Counted from the stretch's first letter, positions 23,394-34,900 are shown. The stretch is 64,000 nucleotides of DNA from Macrotis lagotis (GCF_037893015.1 NC_133665.1:21117207-21181206), one strand, 5' to 3'. Translations and numbers: made by a program. The notes: a model not told the origin generated them from the sequence alone.

Positions 23394-23475
23394 TCACTTA
23401 ATCCTGCTTGTCTCAGTTTTGTCATCTATTTAAAATGAACTGGAGAAGAAAATGGGAAATCACTCTAGTCATCAT
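23394..23475 (+). repeat. Mar1-type SINE fragment
   Basis: CACTTAATCCTGCTTGTCTC and ATGAACTGGAGAAGAAAATG, middle part only. The 60-codon frame 23408-23590 lies over it and is not a gene. Confidence 0.6.
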
Positions 23476-23620
23476 CCTCATTTTGCATTTTTTGAATTGG
23501 TTCTTGTTAAAAAGTATTAATGATAACTGTTCCATTGTAATCAGAAGCAAATCTGCACACCATTTTCATTCTAAATGGAGAAAAAATTAAAATTACCAGC
23601 AAACAATTTATAGAGTATTA

Positions 23621-23720
23621 NNNNNNNNNNNNNNNNNNNNNNNNNNNNNNNNNNNNNNNNNNNNNNNNNNNNNNNNNNNNNNNNNNNNNNNNNNNNNNNN
23701 NNNNNNNNNNNNNNNNNNNN
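23621..23720. other. assembly gap, 100 N
   Basis: Exactly 100 N, the conventional placeholder for a gap of unknown size. Both sides carry the ends of the same 5.1-kb sequence. Confidence 1.
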
Positions 23721-24533
23721 CTCCTCATCAAATAAAAAAGTCAGATAGAAAAAAAGAAATATAGAACTCCTGTATCAAATAAGCACAATCAAGCAAAACA
23801 AATTCCCACATTAATCACATCCAAAATCATATTTCATATTCTGTATCTGTCTATCATATTCTGTATCTGTCATAAGACAGGTAGGGTTCTTCTTCTTCAC
23901 TAGTCCTCTGAATATGAATGAGCAGTTCTCAAGGCAAGAAACCCAGGTTCTTTATAGTCATATAAAAATGCTCCAAGTAATTAATAATTAGATAAATACA
24001 AATATTGATTATTTTTACAGTTTCCCAGGGCACAGAAAATATTTATATCAGGATTCCTCTAGGCTATGAGTAAGAAGTAGTGGCTACTGGGTCTAGCTGG
24101 GCTGTCACTGAGGTGGGTCCCTCAGTCATCTTCCAGAGGTTGTTTTGAAAAGAAAGTCTCTTCCAGAGGGGAGAGGTAGAGGGAATGACTAGTTAAATGT
24201 AATTTGGTCACCAATAAGCTCAAACTGACTTGGGAACCAATTCTTAAAATTTTCGGTATATTTATGCTTCAAAAATTGGCAAGTTCTATAAACCAGGGAA
24301 TAATTTATTTTATTGTTAATTGTCTAGGCTTAAGAAAATAATGCAAGTCAGATAATCTCTAAAGTCCTTTCCAAATTGCAATTATTTGAGTCCCTGTTGT
24401 TTTCAAGGCATTGCCAGGTCCAGTGGCCAAAAGTAGCTTATATTCTAACAAGAGAGATATGATAGCTATACAAATTACTCCAGTACAATGTGAACTAAAG
24501 TAAGTGATAAATGGGTGATAAAAACAAAAGACA

Positions 24534-24681
24534 GGGACTGCTAGGTGGCTCAGTGAATAGAGCACCTGCCTTGGAGTCAGGAGTACCCGAGTTCAAATCC
24601 GACCTCAGACACTTAATAATTACCTAGCTGTGTGGCCTTGGGCAAGCCACTTAACCCCACTGCCTTGCAAAAAAAAAAAAA
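24534..24681 (+). repeat. short tRNA-derived marsupial SINE (copy B)
   Basis: Counterpart of 19318-19464 with a slightly longer A run. Confidence 0.92.
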
Positions 24682-24848
24682 GTGTATTATGGGTACATTT
24701 TATCAGGTGAGCTGTTACCAGAACACCCTTGTTGTATACACTGGGGAGAAGTGCACAAATAGTAACTAAAAGTCTTGCCTCATTGCCCTCATTGCTACCA
24801 GGCAATTACTCTATAACTCTCTCAACTCATCATATTATATTATAATCA

Positions 24849-24888
<40 letters not shown>
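24849..24888. repeat. (ATT)n microsatellite (copy B)
   Basis: Shorter allele-like counterpart of 19632-19681. Confidence 0.92.
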
Positions 24889-24889
<1 letters not shown>

Positions 24890-24999
24890 TATAAAGTGTC
24901 TCTTCTGAATTTTTTAGTCCTTCATATCTCCCATAGTCCTCATCCCCTTACCCTTTTAGTCAAGAATCCTACCTCATATTTTATAGAAAAAAAAGATTA

Positions 25000-25158
25000 G
25001 GGGCAGCTAGGTTGCTCAGTAGATACAGCACTAGCCCTGAAGGCAGGAGGACTTAAGTTCAAATTGGGCCTCAGATACTTAATACTTGCTTAGCTCTGTG
25101 ACCTTGGGCAAGTTATTTAACCTCATTGTCTGACCAAAAAAAAAAAAGGAAAAAAAAT
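25000..25158 (+). repeat. short tRNA-derived marsupial SINE (copy B)
   Basis: Counterpart of 19795-19950. Here the start reads GGGGCAGC, the family standard, where copy A has GTGGCAGC. Confidence 0.88.
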
Positions 25159-25959
25159 TGGAGCTATTCACCATGAGCTCTGCATTCTCCCTTCTTTATC
25201 TGCTATCATGTGGCCTTCTTACACTATATCATCCTTCACCCTTGCTTCACATGGTGAAGTAGCCCAACTTTTTACCAAGTATAATCCCTTCTATCTAATT
25301 AAGTGATCCCATTTGATTCCCTTTCTTCCAACAGAATGCCCCTCCCACTCTTTCATGGTTTCTTTTAAATTTACTCATTATATTATTTTTTTAGAGTTCT
25401 AAATTTCTCCCTCCTGTTAGACCTCCCCCATTGAGATGAGCAATATGATATAAATGATGTGTTAAATCATACAAAACATATTTATATATTAGTCTCAGAA
25501 AATTTCCCTTTCTTGTTACACAGATTTCTCCCTGATTGAATGCCAAATTAGTCAGGAGACATCTGCTCTAGAATTTTTCTATTTGCCTATGGTTTCCACT
25601 CATCTCCATCCTATAGCAACTTTGTCCAGCGATCCTTTCATTTTCAAGCTGGTCTCTATCACTAACATTGACACCAGGTTAAGTGAGATTCACTGACTGC
25701 AAATGGAGGGGATGTTTCTTGACAAGGGGGACCAAGAGGTATGGCAGCTTCTCTTTAACTTCTCTCAGGTAACCAAGAGATTTCTTGGTGGAAAATTAGT
25801 AGAGTTATTCAAATCTCCCTCTACACAAATTTCAAAGGGGATGTGCTAAACCACCCCCTTCCATACCAACTGTAAATCTGAAGGCAAAATAAATAAATGA
25901 ATCCAGTTCCTTCATATAATATTACTAAATAACTAAATATCAAGACGGGGTGGGGGGGA

Positions 25960-26136
25960 GGGTGGCTAGGTGACACAGTGGATAGAGCACCGGCCCTGGA
26001 GTCAGGAGTACTTGAGTTCAAATCTGGCCTTAGACACTTAATAATTACGTAGCTGTGTGGCCTTGGGCAAGCCACTTAAACGATTTGCCTTGCAAAAACC
26101 TTAAATAAATAAACAAACAAACAAACAAATAAATAT
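25960..26136 (+). repeat. short tRNA-derived marsupial SINE (copy B)
   Basis: Counterpart of 20755-20945 with a shorter (AAAC/AAAT)n tail. Confidence 0.92.
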
Positions 26137-26290
26137 GAAAAGGGAGGGGAAAAAAGACTCTTTCAAACTGACATAGTTATTCATATCAGTTGTAAAAGAA
26201 TTGATGTAAATATAAAGAGCATATTTTTACATAAAGAAATAGGAGGAAATACTGGAAATTTGGTCACTGAATAACTGAAAGATGTATTTT

Positions 26291-26442
26291 TTATTTTTAG
26301 GTTTTTGCAAGGCAAACAGGGTTAAGTGGCTTACCCAAGGCCACACAGCTAGGTAATTATTAAGTGTCTGAGACCGGATTTGAACCCAGGTACTCCTGAC
26401 TCCATGGCTGGTGCTTTATCCACTACGCCACCTAGCTGCCCC
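26291..26442 (-). repeat. short tRNA-derived marsupial SINE (copy B)
   Basis: Counterpart of 21098-21250, again flanked by AAGATGTATTTT (26279-26290 and 26443-26454). Sharing the same insertion shows the two 5-kb copies separated after this SINE arrived. Confidence 0.95.
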
Positions 26443-26805
26443 AAGATGTATTTTATTTTTAAAGAAAGAAATTGTACTAGTTATTTGTCCTTCTGATGCC
26501 AATGGTCCTCTCTGAGAAAGAGAGATGATTAGCGAATGAATTGGAATCATATATTTTCATTTGCTTGACTGTAAAAATCAGAAGTAGAAAAGTCTCAATA
26601 TCAGCAAAAGCTGCAGTCCTTAATGGGCACAGAAAGGTATAAAGACATAAAATATATTTTTAAAAATCATCAGTATAGTAATAGTAACAACAATGGCAAC
26701 CAAAAAAACCCAGAAACTGAGAAGAAGATGAAGTAGCATAAACAGACAAGACTGGCCCTCTGCGAGAGGCAGGAGATCCTCTTCAAGGTATTATTTGATG
26801 GGTAC

Positions 26806-27040
26806 CCTAAGACAGCTGAGTGGTCAGTGGATAGAATGCTGAGTTCCTGGGTTCAAGTCTGGACTCAGGCCCTTATTAGATGTGTGACTAGTGGAGAAAG
26901 TCATTTGATCCTGTTTGCCTTAGTTTTCTCATCTGTAAAATAATCTAGAGAAGAAAATGGCAACTAACTCATCTTTGCCAAGAAAACCCTAAAAAACTCC
27001 ACAAAGAGTTAGACATGACTGGAAAATGACTAAATAACAA
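26806..27040 (+). repeat. Mar1-type tRNA-derived SINE (copy B)
   Basis: Counterpart of 21614-21848. Confidence 0.86.
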
Positions 27041-27879
27041 AAAGGTACCCTATTCAATTATCTTCACCTAGTATATTCATTTCTCAACTAATTGCTGGAT
27101 AATTTAAAACTCCTGACTGAAAGAAGTAGTCAAGATAAAGAATACAATATACATCTATTACCAAATTTAGGTTATCAGATTAACAAAGAACAAAGGCCAC
27201 TGAATAGGAGTATTTTTATATGGCTGAGAAAATTGAGGTGCATTTAGGTCCTCTATTGGTTATAGGATGAGAATGTTGATCAGGGAAAGAGAGAAGTAAT
27301 CTTTTCCACCTTCACAATTTTGCTGGAGCTTTCCCCACAAATTGGGCCACCAGGTACTGACTAATAGAAAGATATCATTATGATGTAACTTCATGAAATA
27401 ATAATATCCTTACTGAAAGAATAATAAAATGTGTGCATTCTAGGAAGGGTAGAGAAAGGAGCATGCTTTCCCTTAACCAGAAAAAGACTGGACAAAATCT
27501 GGCAGCCTACTTTATAATATGGAAAATGTTTCTGGTCATGGGGCACTTTAATTTCTATTAGCAATGGAAATTAGCAATAAAACTAGAAATAAATAAACAT
27601 CTCATGAGCCAAAATTGTATTCTTTGACCCTTTTATGGACGAAGTTTCAGTTCCTAGCAAAACATGTCATTTTTAAGAGTTTTTTTTAACTTATTACATG
27701 AGATCTTAGTGAAGCTGGTAAGGAATCAGACTGACACCTTTCAATGTTCAGTGTTTTCAATGTGGACAGTTTGGGGAACATATTTTACCTACAGCATATA
27801 TTAAAGTTTGTAAAAAATAAACCTTGTTTTTATTATATGTGTGAGTATTATTTCTAATATTCTAAATCTTCATTAAGTT

Positions 27880-28195
27880 CAATTTATCAAATATTTATTA
27901 AGCACCCACTGTATGCAAGGTACTCTGTTGGGCGCTGGAGAAGCAAACAAAAAAAAAAAATGAAACAGTCCCTGACTATTAGGAGTTTATGTTTTGTTAA
28001 GAAAGATATGAAGAATCTAGTAATGTAATAGAGAAAAGGTTGGTCTTGGAATCTGGAAGGGATGAGTTCAAACTATTCTTCATACATTTACTAATTATGA
28101 AACTCAGATAAATCTTTTAACCTTTGTGTGATTCATTTTCCTCATCTGTAAAATGAGAGGGCTGGACTCAGCCTCTGTGGTCGCTTACAGCTTCA
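27880..28195 (+). repeat. ancient repeat followed by MIR (copy B)
   Basis: Counterparts of 22690-22815 (here 27880-28010) and 22838-23015 (here 28025-28195). Confidence 0.7.
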
Positions 28196-28886
28196 TACTC
28201 TTACAACAAGTTCACAAAAAGGTACAACCAATAAAGTATATCAATGTCACATGCACAATGAGTTGATCCCAGAATTATGCCCAAGGAAAAAAGAGTACAA
28301 AAGTCCTTTAATGACCCCATTTGTCCCTTCTATTGTTATTTATTTCAAAATCTGCCTATTTTTCTTAACTTTTACTGTCACAAAATTTTTTAATCTGTAT
28401 CTTTCTTTTATTCTAAGATATTCAAAAAAAGAATGGTAATTGATAAATATTATGTAGCATGCTATGAAATGCCACATTTCACTAGACTGCTATATTTGGG
28501 ATATGATATATAAAGAAAAATTAACCTTGTTTTTATTTATTCACTTTGCTAAGACATTGGAGGTAAAGAAACTGCAATTCATCACGTAATCCTGCTTGTC
28601 TCAGTTTTGTCATCTATTTAAAATGAACTGGAGAAGAAAATGGGAAATCACTCTAGTCATCATCCTCATTTTGCATTTTTTGAATTGGTTCTTGTTAAAA
28701 AGTATTAATGATAACTGTTCCATTGTAATCAGAAGCAAATCTGCACACCATTTTCATTCTAAATGGAGAAAAAATTAAAATTACCAGCAAACAATTTATA
28801 GAGTATTATAAAGTCTCAGAATTGAAAAGAATCTTGGAAGATATTTATTATAAGTGCCTTCTCAATACACAAGTCTTTTCAACAAT

Positions 28887-29038
28887 TTTTTTTTTAGATT
28901 TTTCAAGGCAATGGGGTTAAGTGGTTTGCCCAAGGCCACATGGCTAGGTAATTATTAAGTGTCTGAGGCCAGATTTGAAGTCAGGTACTACTGATTCCAC
29001 GGCTGGTGCTCTATCCACTGCGCCACCTAGCCACCCCC
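28887..29038 (-). repeat. short tRNA-derived marsupial SINE with target duplication
   Basis: A minus-strand full-length copy flanked by TCAACAAT at 28879-28886 and 29039-29046. Confidence 0.93.
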
Positions 29039-29064
29039 TCAACAATATTTCTTACAAGTTTAGG

Positions 29065-29230
29065 GCAACATAGCATAATGGGAAAATCACTAGGCTAAAA
29101 TTTGGGAGACCTGTATTTAAATCCTAACTCTGCCTCTTGGAAGTATGTGAGCTCAGAAAAGTAACTTAACCCTTCCAAATCTAACAATGAGCCTGTGTAA
29201 AAAGGAGTTGAATAGATTATTTAAAGTCCA
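29065..29230 (+). repeat. MIR-like CORE-SINE
   Basis: GGGCAACATAGCATAATGGG, CCTAACTCTGCCTCTTGGAA, AAAGTAACTTAACCCTTCCA. The tail is degraded. Confidence 0.7.
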
Positions 29231-29402
29231 TGCTAGGACCTTATATAGTTTCCATTATCCAAGGGGCAAGAAACATATGCATTAATTAATGCATTAATAT
29301 TCTGAATTTCTTATGTTGATACATTATCCCCATGTGTGCAGTGTTGACATTTGAGATCATCCTAATAAGGTAAAGTTGTGAGAATTTTTTAAGAAACATT
29401 AG

Positions 29403-29565
29403 CTGAAGAATTTGGAGTCTGAGTTTCTAATCTCAACTCTGTCATTAATTCCCAGTGTTATCCTGAGCAAATCACTTTTCTTCTTCAGATTTTATTTTCA
29501 TCATCTTTAAAATGAGGAATTAGATTAAATGTCCTCTAAGATTCCTTTCAGCTCTAATGGTATAT
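29403..29565 (+). repeat. MIR-like CORE-SINE
   Basis: GTCTGAGTTTCTAATCTCAA, TTTTCATCATCTTTAAAATG, TAAGATTCCTTTCAGCTCTA in MIR order. Confidence 0.75.
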
Positions 29566-29759
29566 TATCACTTTATTTAATTATGGAAAGGCATTATCAC
29601 CAGAAGTCTGAAAAAGGATTTTTTTTTTGGTCATGGCAATGGCAATCTAGGAAACAAAGAAAACTTTTCCAAATTGCACTTGTTCCCCTGTAGGCTCCTA
29701 TTGATATGTTAGGGAAAGGATCAGAAGGTGATTTCACAGTTTTTAGAAGCTTTAAATCT

Positions 29760-29985
29760 GGGAATAGCTAGGTGAAACAGTGGATAGAGCACTGGGCATA
29801 GAGTCAGGAAGACCTGAGTTCAAATTCAACCTCAGATACTTACTAGCTGGGTGACCCTCCATAACCTTGCTTGTCTCATTTTCCTCATCCATTTAAAATG
29901 AACCTGAGAAGGAAATGGCAAACCACACCAATAGTTTCTCTAAGGAAACCTTGAAAGAGGTCACAAAGAGTCAAACACAACTCAA
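29760..29985 (+). repeat. Mar1-type tRNA-derived SINE
   Basis: Near full-length, GGGAATAGCTAGGTGAAACA to TCACAAAGAGTCAAACACAA, followed by a short CAGCAG run (29992-30005). Confidence 0.88.
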
Positions 29986-30534
29986 CATCAACAGCAGCAG
30001 CAGCAATAAGCTGAAATCCTGAGGCATACCTAGGATAAAAATGGAAAGAAGACTACAGACAAAAGAAAAATGTAAATTATTTGGAAAAACAAGGAACCAC
30101 CAATACTTAAATCAGATTTCCTTATGGGAAAAGTCAATATTGCATTTAAGTAAACAAAGAGCAATAGAATTATCAGATGGATTAAGCACATATAGAGGAG
30201 GTTTCTCCTAGAATAAATACCATTGCCAGGGCAATGAGGGATCATTTAAAAGCTATTAATATAAAGAGCTTGTTGAGCCTATCCAGTAATTTGTATAGCT
30301 AAGAAACCAGATAAGTTGGGCCTAAAGGTATGTAGATGTGGTAATGTTCTTTTAATGACCCTAATTTTCCCATGAAAGTAAAAGCCCATATTTTTAGTAC
30401 CTAACATTTTTCTGGCATTGCTATACAGCAATAAGATATGGAACACTATTGCCTTAAAAGAGTTAACAGGGAGTATCATTGTTGGGTAATGGATGAGTTT
30501 GTGATCATTATGACTAGGTTCTTTTTAAAAATAT

Positions 30535-31045
30535 TGTGTTTTACAATTATATACAATAGTAGTTTTTACTTATCATTTTATGTTAGATTTTGAATTTTAC
30601 AATTTTTCCCCCACTTTCCTTCTCCCCCCCACAGAAGGCAATCTGATAATCTTTACGTTATTTCCACGCTATACATTGATCAAAATTGAATGTATTGAGA
30701 GGAAAAAGCATATCCTTGAGGAGAAAATAAATTATTAGAGATAGCAAAAGTATGTGGTACATAAGACACTTTAAAAAAATGAAAGCAATAGACTTTGGTC
30801 TTTATTTAAACTTCACAGTTCTTTCTCTGGGTACAGATGGTATTCTCCATTGCAGGAACTCAAAAATTGTCCATGATTATTGCATTGATGGAATGAGCAA
30901 GTCCATTAAGGTTGATCATCACCCACTATGTTGCTGTTTCGGTGTACAATGTTCCTTTGGTTCTGTTCATCTCACTCAGCATCAGTTTCTGCAAGTCTTT
31001 CATGACCAGGTTCTTATTACCAGCAAGAGGATTAAAGGACATCAT
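30535..31045 (-). repeat. L1 LINE 3'-region fragment, ~510 bp
   Basis: Reverse-orientation L1: a C/T-rich stretch (CACTTTCCTTCTCCC), then CACAGTTCTTTCTCTGGGTA, GTTGATCATCACCCACTATG, CTCAGCATCAGTTTCTGCAA. The open frames 30752-31048 (+) and 30926-31138 (-) are fossils of this element and have no intact reverse-transcriptase motif. Confidence 0.75.
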
Positions 31046-31375
31046 TAAGGTATTGTAGGAAAGGAAGAGAAAATCATCTAGTCCCATGGCAAGAGTAGGG
31101 GATGATGGAAAGCCAAAATGCACTCCTGGCACCTTCACACTATCAGGAGAGATTAATGCATACCTCTGAATATTGGTTAGGCCTTTGGGGGGAAAACTTT
31201 TGGGAGAACATGGATAAGGTTATGTTATTGGATCATATTCTTCATTCCTAGAGGGATATAACATCTCCCAGAAATGTTAAATAGCACATTGATTTAAGAA
31301 GCAAATTTAACTTTGACTAAAGTTCACAGAATGAAATATTATTCTGAGACTTTGGAAAGATCTTAGCTTAAAAAA

Positions 31376-31556
31376 AAACAAGGTCTCCCACTGCATCTGG
31401 GTCCATGCCAGTCATTTTGACCTGGGTCTTGCTATTGGACTCCAAGGACTCTGAAGGAGTGAGTTAGGCTGATGACTTGCCTTACTTAAATCTAGTTTAC
31501 TTGCAAGTCATAACCTTTCTGTTGTCATTGGTCCTCTTCAAGAATGAAGGATAAAC
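31376..31556 (-). repeat. composite-SINE family fragment
   Basis: In reverse it matches the 5' body of the family at 40760 and 48018: on the plus strand TTGCTATTGGACTCCAAGGA ... GTCATTGGTCCTCTTCAAGA ... ATGAAGGATAAACAATA. Confidence 0.7.
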
Positions 31557-31569
31557 AATAATTATTCTA

Positions 31570-31772
31570 TTCAGGACAGGTAGGTGGTGCCATTGATAGA
31601 GCTTTATTGGTTCTGGAGTCCAGAAAGCCATGAATTTTAATTCTGCTTCAGACATTTGCTCTTTGTGTGATCCTGGGCAAATAATCACTGTTTGTCTCCA
31701 TTTACCCATCTGTATAATGATGAAATGAGATATTTGTAAATCCCAAAAATGCTATATAAATGCAAGTTATTA
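31570..31772 (+). repeat. MIR-like CORE-SINE
   Basis: GACAGGTAGGTGGTGCCATT, TGTGTGATCCTGGGCAAATA, AATGATGAAATGAGATATTT, GCTATATAAATGCAAGTTAT. The tail is the L2-like end typical of the family. Confidence 0.78.
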
Positions 31773-31774
31773 TT

Positions 31775-32775
31775 CAAAAAAGATTTGCTTAGCTTCTGTC
31801 ATGTGCAAGGGACTATGCCAGGAAGTAGGGATATTCAGACAAAAATCAAGACTATTCCTGCCATCAAGAAGCTTACATTTTACTGGGAGAGATATGACAT
31901 GTGTCAGACAAGTAAATATAAAGCATTTGTTTTTTTAGACCAAAACTGTTCATTGATATAGTGAATACATCTTGAGGAACCTTCTCCACCAAGGTATGGG
32001 GATACCTGATCTATGAGCTAAACAGGTGCCTGGGGGGAAGTGAGAGTTTAAGTTACTTGCCCATGGTCAGAAATTCAGTATGTATGAAAGACAGGAATTA
32101 ACCTAAGTCTTATTGACTCCAAGATTAGTTTTCCATCTAGTATGTCACACTTTATCCCTCTCAAGAAGGAGATACTTTCCAGAAGTGAAAGGTTAGTATG
32201 CAAAAATACAAATATGGAAAATGAACAGGTCAGTAGACAGGTCAGTCTGACTGAGATAGAAAATTAAGGAAACGGAGTAATATATATAATGGTAGGTAGG
32301 TGAAAAGGGAGGTGGGTGACATTGTTAAGGGCATGAAATGTAAAGCCCTTGATTTTGCAATAATGGGGAGCCAAGGAAACATTTCGAGACAAGAACTAAC
32401 TTGGGCAGATTATTGTTTGAGGAATATCAACTTGGCAATGTAATGAAGGACAGACTGGACAAGAGAAAAAACAGAAGACCAATTTGAAAGACCTAATTGG
32501 AAGACCAATTAGGAAACTCTCATAATAATTTTCAGGTGAACGGGTGAAGAGGGTTTGAGTTAAGCTAAAGACTCAGTAAGGGAAGAGAAGAGGCTGGATC
32601 CTAGACACATTTTTGAGCTAGGAATGATAAGAGTTAGTAATACTAACGTTTAGGTGTGAAAAAGAATATAGAGTCAAATATGGCTCTAGTGTCCCAAACC
32701 TGGGTTGCTAGGAGAATGATATTGTCCTCAATAGAAATCAGAAATTTGGGAAAGGGTTTAGGAAAATGCAATGAA

Positions 32776-32812
<37 letters not shown>

Positions 32813-33130
32813 TTTTTCAAGGCAATGGGGTTAAGTGGCTTGCCCAAGGCCACACAGTTAGGTAATTATTAAGTATCTGAGACTGGATTTGAACCCAGGT
32901 ACTCCTGACTCCATGGCTGGTGCTTTATCCACTGCGCCACCTAGCCGCCCCTGAATTCTCTTTTCAATGATAATTTTGAGATGCCTTTGGAACTTGTAAT
33001 TGTATGACTAGTAGGTACTTGGTGATGTGCGACTAAAGCTCAGAAGAGAGATTAGGCCTGGCTGTGTTCATTTGGGAATCATAGACATACATGTGTACAG
33101 CATGTACTGATCACTTTACTGGTCAAGTAG
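31775..33130 (+). repeat. long ancient mammalian repeat, interrupted
   Basis: Segments in order: GTGCAAGGGACTATGCCAGG and CATCAAGAAGCTTACATTTT (31775-31935); a MIR-like reverse piece (about 32030-32155); AATGGGGAGCCAAGGAAACA (near 32365), AACTAACTTGGGCAGATTAT, GGTGAACGGGTGAAGAGGG; then, after a SINE, TTTTGAGATGCCTTTGGAAC and AAAGCTCAGAAGAGAGATTA. The element at 41165-42000 shows the corresponding middle part. I cannot name the family. Confidence 0.5.
32781..32951 (-). repeat. short tRNA-derived marsupial SINE with 29-nt T run
   Basis: A minus-strand full-length copy with a 29-T tail (32781-32809), flanked by TGAATCCTC (32772-32780) and TGAATTCTC (32952-32960). The long uninterrupted tail suggests a fairly recent insertion; it splits the older repeat at 31775-33130. 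Confidence 0.93.
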
Positions 33131-33164
33131 TGGCTAAAGATTTTGTTGGTTGGAGTGGAAATAT

Positions 33165-33300
33165 TGGGAAAGAATTTTGGATTTGGAGTTAGAGGATATG
33201 GGAATGATTAGTGGTCTACAAAATCCTAAGTAAGTCTTAGAACCTTATGAAATGAGAAATTTGGGTAGATGCTCTCAAAGGTTCTTTATAGCTCTCCACC
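33165..33300 (+). repeat. MIR-like fragment
   Basis: GGATTTGGAGTTAGAGGATA, ATGAAATGAGAAATTTGGGT, GGTTCTTTATAGCTCTCC. Confidence 0.5.
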
Positions 33301-33913
33301 AAAGATCATGTGATCACAATTTGTTTATAAGTTATGCCATTTTTCACCAAGAACAATTTGAATGAACATTTAGAGTTAGGTGACTTTTATAGTTTCCTAT
33401 GGTATCTAGTGCTCTCCTTAAGGATTAATAATTTTGTTCCAAAATGAGAACCCCTCAGAGCTAAAATGGAAAGATCTGCAATCCCATCAACTTTAAATTT
33501 AGTCATGGAGTATTCCAAGTGACTTCAGAATTAATTTTTGATGGAATTAACCTGGGTCACTCTAAGATTTTATTTTCACTTTGTGAAATATGCCTATAAA
33601 TATGCAACTGGGTTTTTAGTCTGTATTTGTATGCTAGGGAATGCCTCAATTTCCTCACTTCCCACTCACTTCTCAACACTTTAAAAGTGTTGAGCTAAGC
33701 CATCACTAAATTGAGACTGTTTTCTCCAAAGTTAAATCCAGTCTCCTTTTCTACAGCTCCTGTCTTTTTTTTATTTCTATTGATATCTCTCTTCCTGTAT
33801 ACTCACTTCTCCCAGGTTTTTCTGTGAACCTGCTCACTTTGACTTTTACTATTTATCCTTTGCTGGAAGATTGTGGTAATTTACATTTATCTAGAACTGT
33901 AAAATTGCAAATT

Positions 33914-33919
<6 letters not shown>
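33300..33919. other. intergenic, small palindrome only
   Basis: No gene. A 23-bp near-perfect palindrome at 33672-33694 (CTCAACACTTT / AAAGTGTTGAG around one A). Confidence 0.6.

Positions 33920-33920
<1 letters not shown>

Positions 33921-33966
<46 letters not shown>
33921..33966. repeat. (AT)n microsatellite
   Basis: About 23 uninterrupted AT units. Confidence 0.97.
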
Positions 33967-33969
<3 letters not shown>

Positions 33970-34039
33970 GAATCTCACAAAAACCTATGGTTTTTAAGAC
34001 AAAGGCAAAGTAATAAAAATGTTATATTAACTTCATCTT

Positions 34040-34315
34040 AATAATAATAGCTAATATGTATACAGCACTTTACTGTGCCAAGCACTATGCTGATTGACTT
34101 ATTATCTCATTTGATCTTCACATCAATCCTAGGAGTTAGATGTTATTATCAACCCCATTTTACAAATGAGGAAAATGAAGCAAATAGAGGTTAATGATTT
34201 ACTCAAAGTCAGAGCTGGAAAAATTGAAGCTTTAAGATAGGGTTACACAATGTCTGAGCAGCTTTTGAACTCTGGTTTTCTTGACTTTAAATCTAATGTT
34301 CTTTCTACTCTATCC
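34040..34315 (-). repeat. MIR-like CORE-SINE
   Basis: On +: CAGCACTTTACTGTGCCAAG, TCATTTGATCTTCACATCAA, CCCCATTTTACAAATGAGGA, TTTTGAACTCTGGTTTTCTT. A reverse MIR with a 40-bp insertion near 34225. Confidence 0.78.
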
Positions 34316-34439
34316 ATATTCCATCTCTTACATATTCACACACTGCCATTTATCTATGTTCCACCTCTTATGTATTCACACTCAAATACATCTCTTTATG
34401 ATATTAATCAATCAGACTAAAAGACTTACTTCTGGATAG

Positions 34440-34640
34440 ATGGAGAGATAGTCCCAGAGTCAGGAAAACCTGTGTTGAAATCTAATTACTAGCATATAAA
34501 CAATTGTGTAACTGACCAAGTCACTTAACCTTCAACACTTAAGGCAATTTTGTAAAATTATAAATTGCAAACCATTGATAAATCTGCTTTTGTGGAGGGA
34601 ATTTTATCATAGGTCAATTCTTTGAACTAATGAAATCATA
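34440..34640 (+). repeat. tRNA-derived CORE-SINE with Ther-type tail
   Basis: AGAGTCAGGAAAACCTGTGT, GACCAAGTCACTTAACCTTC, AATTATAAATTGCAAACCAT. The tail matches the reverse copy at 50145. Confidence 0.6.
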
Positions 34641-34710
34641 CACCTGGACCAAATATATGTATATGCAGATATATGTTGAGTGTTAACACTAGGACCACCC
34701 TTCTTATGTA

Positions 34711-34769
<59 letters not shown>
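34711..34769. repeat. (TG)n(TA)n compound microsatellite
   Basis: TG run 34711-34734 passing into a TA run up to about 34769. The overlapping Y/I-repeat open frames are artefacts. Confidence 0.97.
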
Positions 34770-34777
<8 letters not shown>

Positions 34778-34843
34778 CCTGGGAATATTTCAAGGTATCC
34801 TGTCAGTCTGCATCCTCTCAAAAACGAATCCCACGAACCCCAC

Positions 34844-34847
<4 letters not shown>

Positions 34848-34897
<50 letters not shown>
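34848..34897. repeat. (AT)n microsatellite
   Basis: About 25 AT units, separated from the previous TA tract by ~78 bp of unique sequence. Confidence 0.97.

Positions 34898-34900
<3 letters not shown>

Larger units (their letters stand above)
18504..23620. repeat. 5.1-kb direct repeat, copy A (left of gap)
   Basis: From CTCCTCATCAAATAAAAAAG to TAGAGTATTA this block (5117 bp) reappears at 23721-28808 (5088 bp) in the same orientation and order, with only scattered substitutions and small length changes in A-, (ATT)n and (AAAC)n runs. It ends exactly at a 100-N gap and its partner starts exactly at the gap's other side. Most likely alternative haplotype sequence retained by the assembler. Confidence 0.95.
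23721..28808. repeat. 5.1-kb direct repeat, copy B (right of gap)
   Basis: Partner of 18504-23620. Examples of differences: GAGGTGGGGTCC versus GAGGTGGGTCC near 18895/24112; GGGCGAGCC versus GGGCAAGCC; CAGCGGAG versus CAGCTGAG; and TTATTACAG versus TTACAG near 23000/28185. After its end, TAGAGTATTA continues into sequence not present after copy A, because that copy stops at the gap. Confidence 0.95.

Noticed and set aside
18504..28808. Real recent tandem segmental duplication
   Set aside because: Possible but less likely: the copy edges coincide exactly with an arbitrary 100-N gap, which an in-genome duplication would not explain.
30752..31048. 98-codon + frame and the overlapping minus frame
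   Set aside because: Both lie in a reverse-oriented L1 fossil and preserve no reverse-transcriptase motif.
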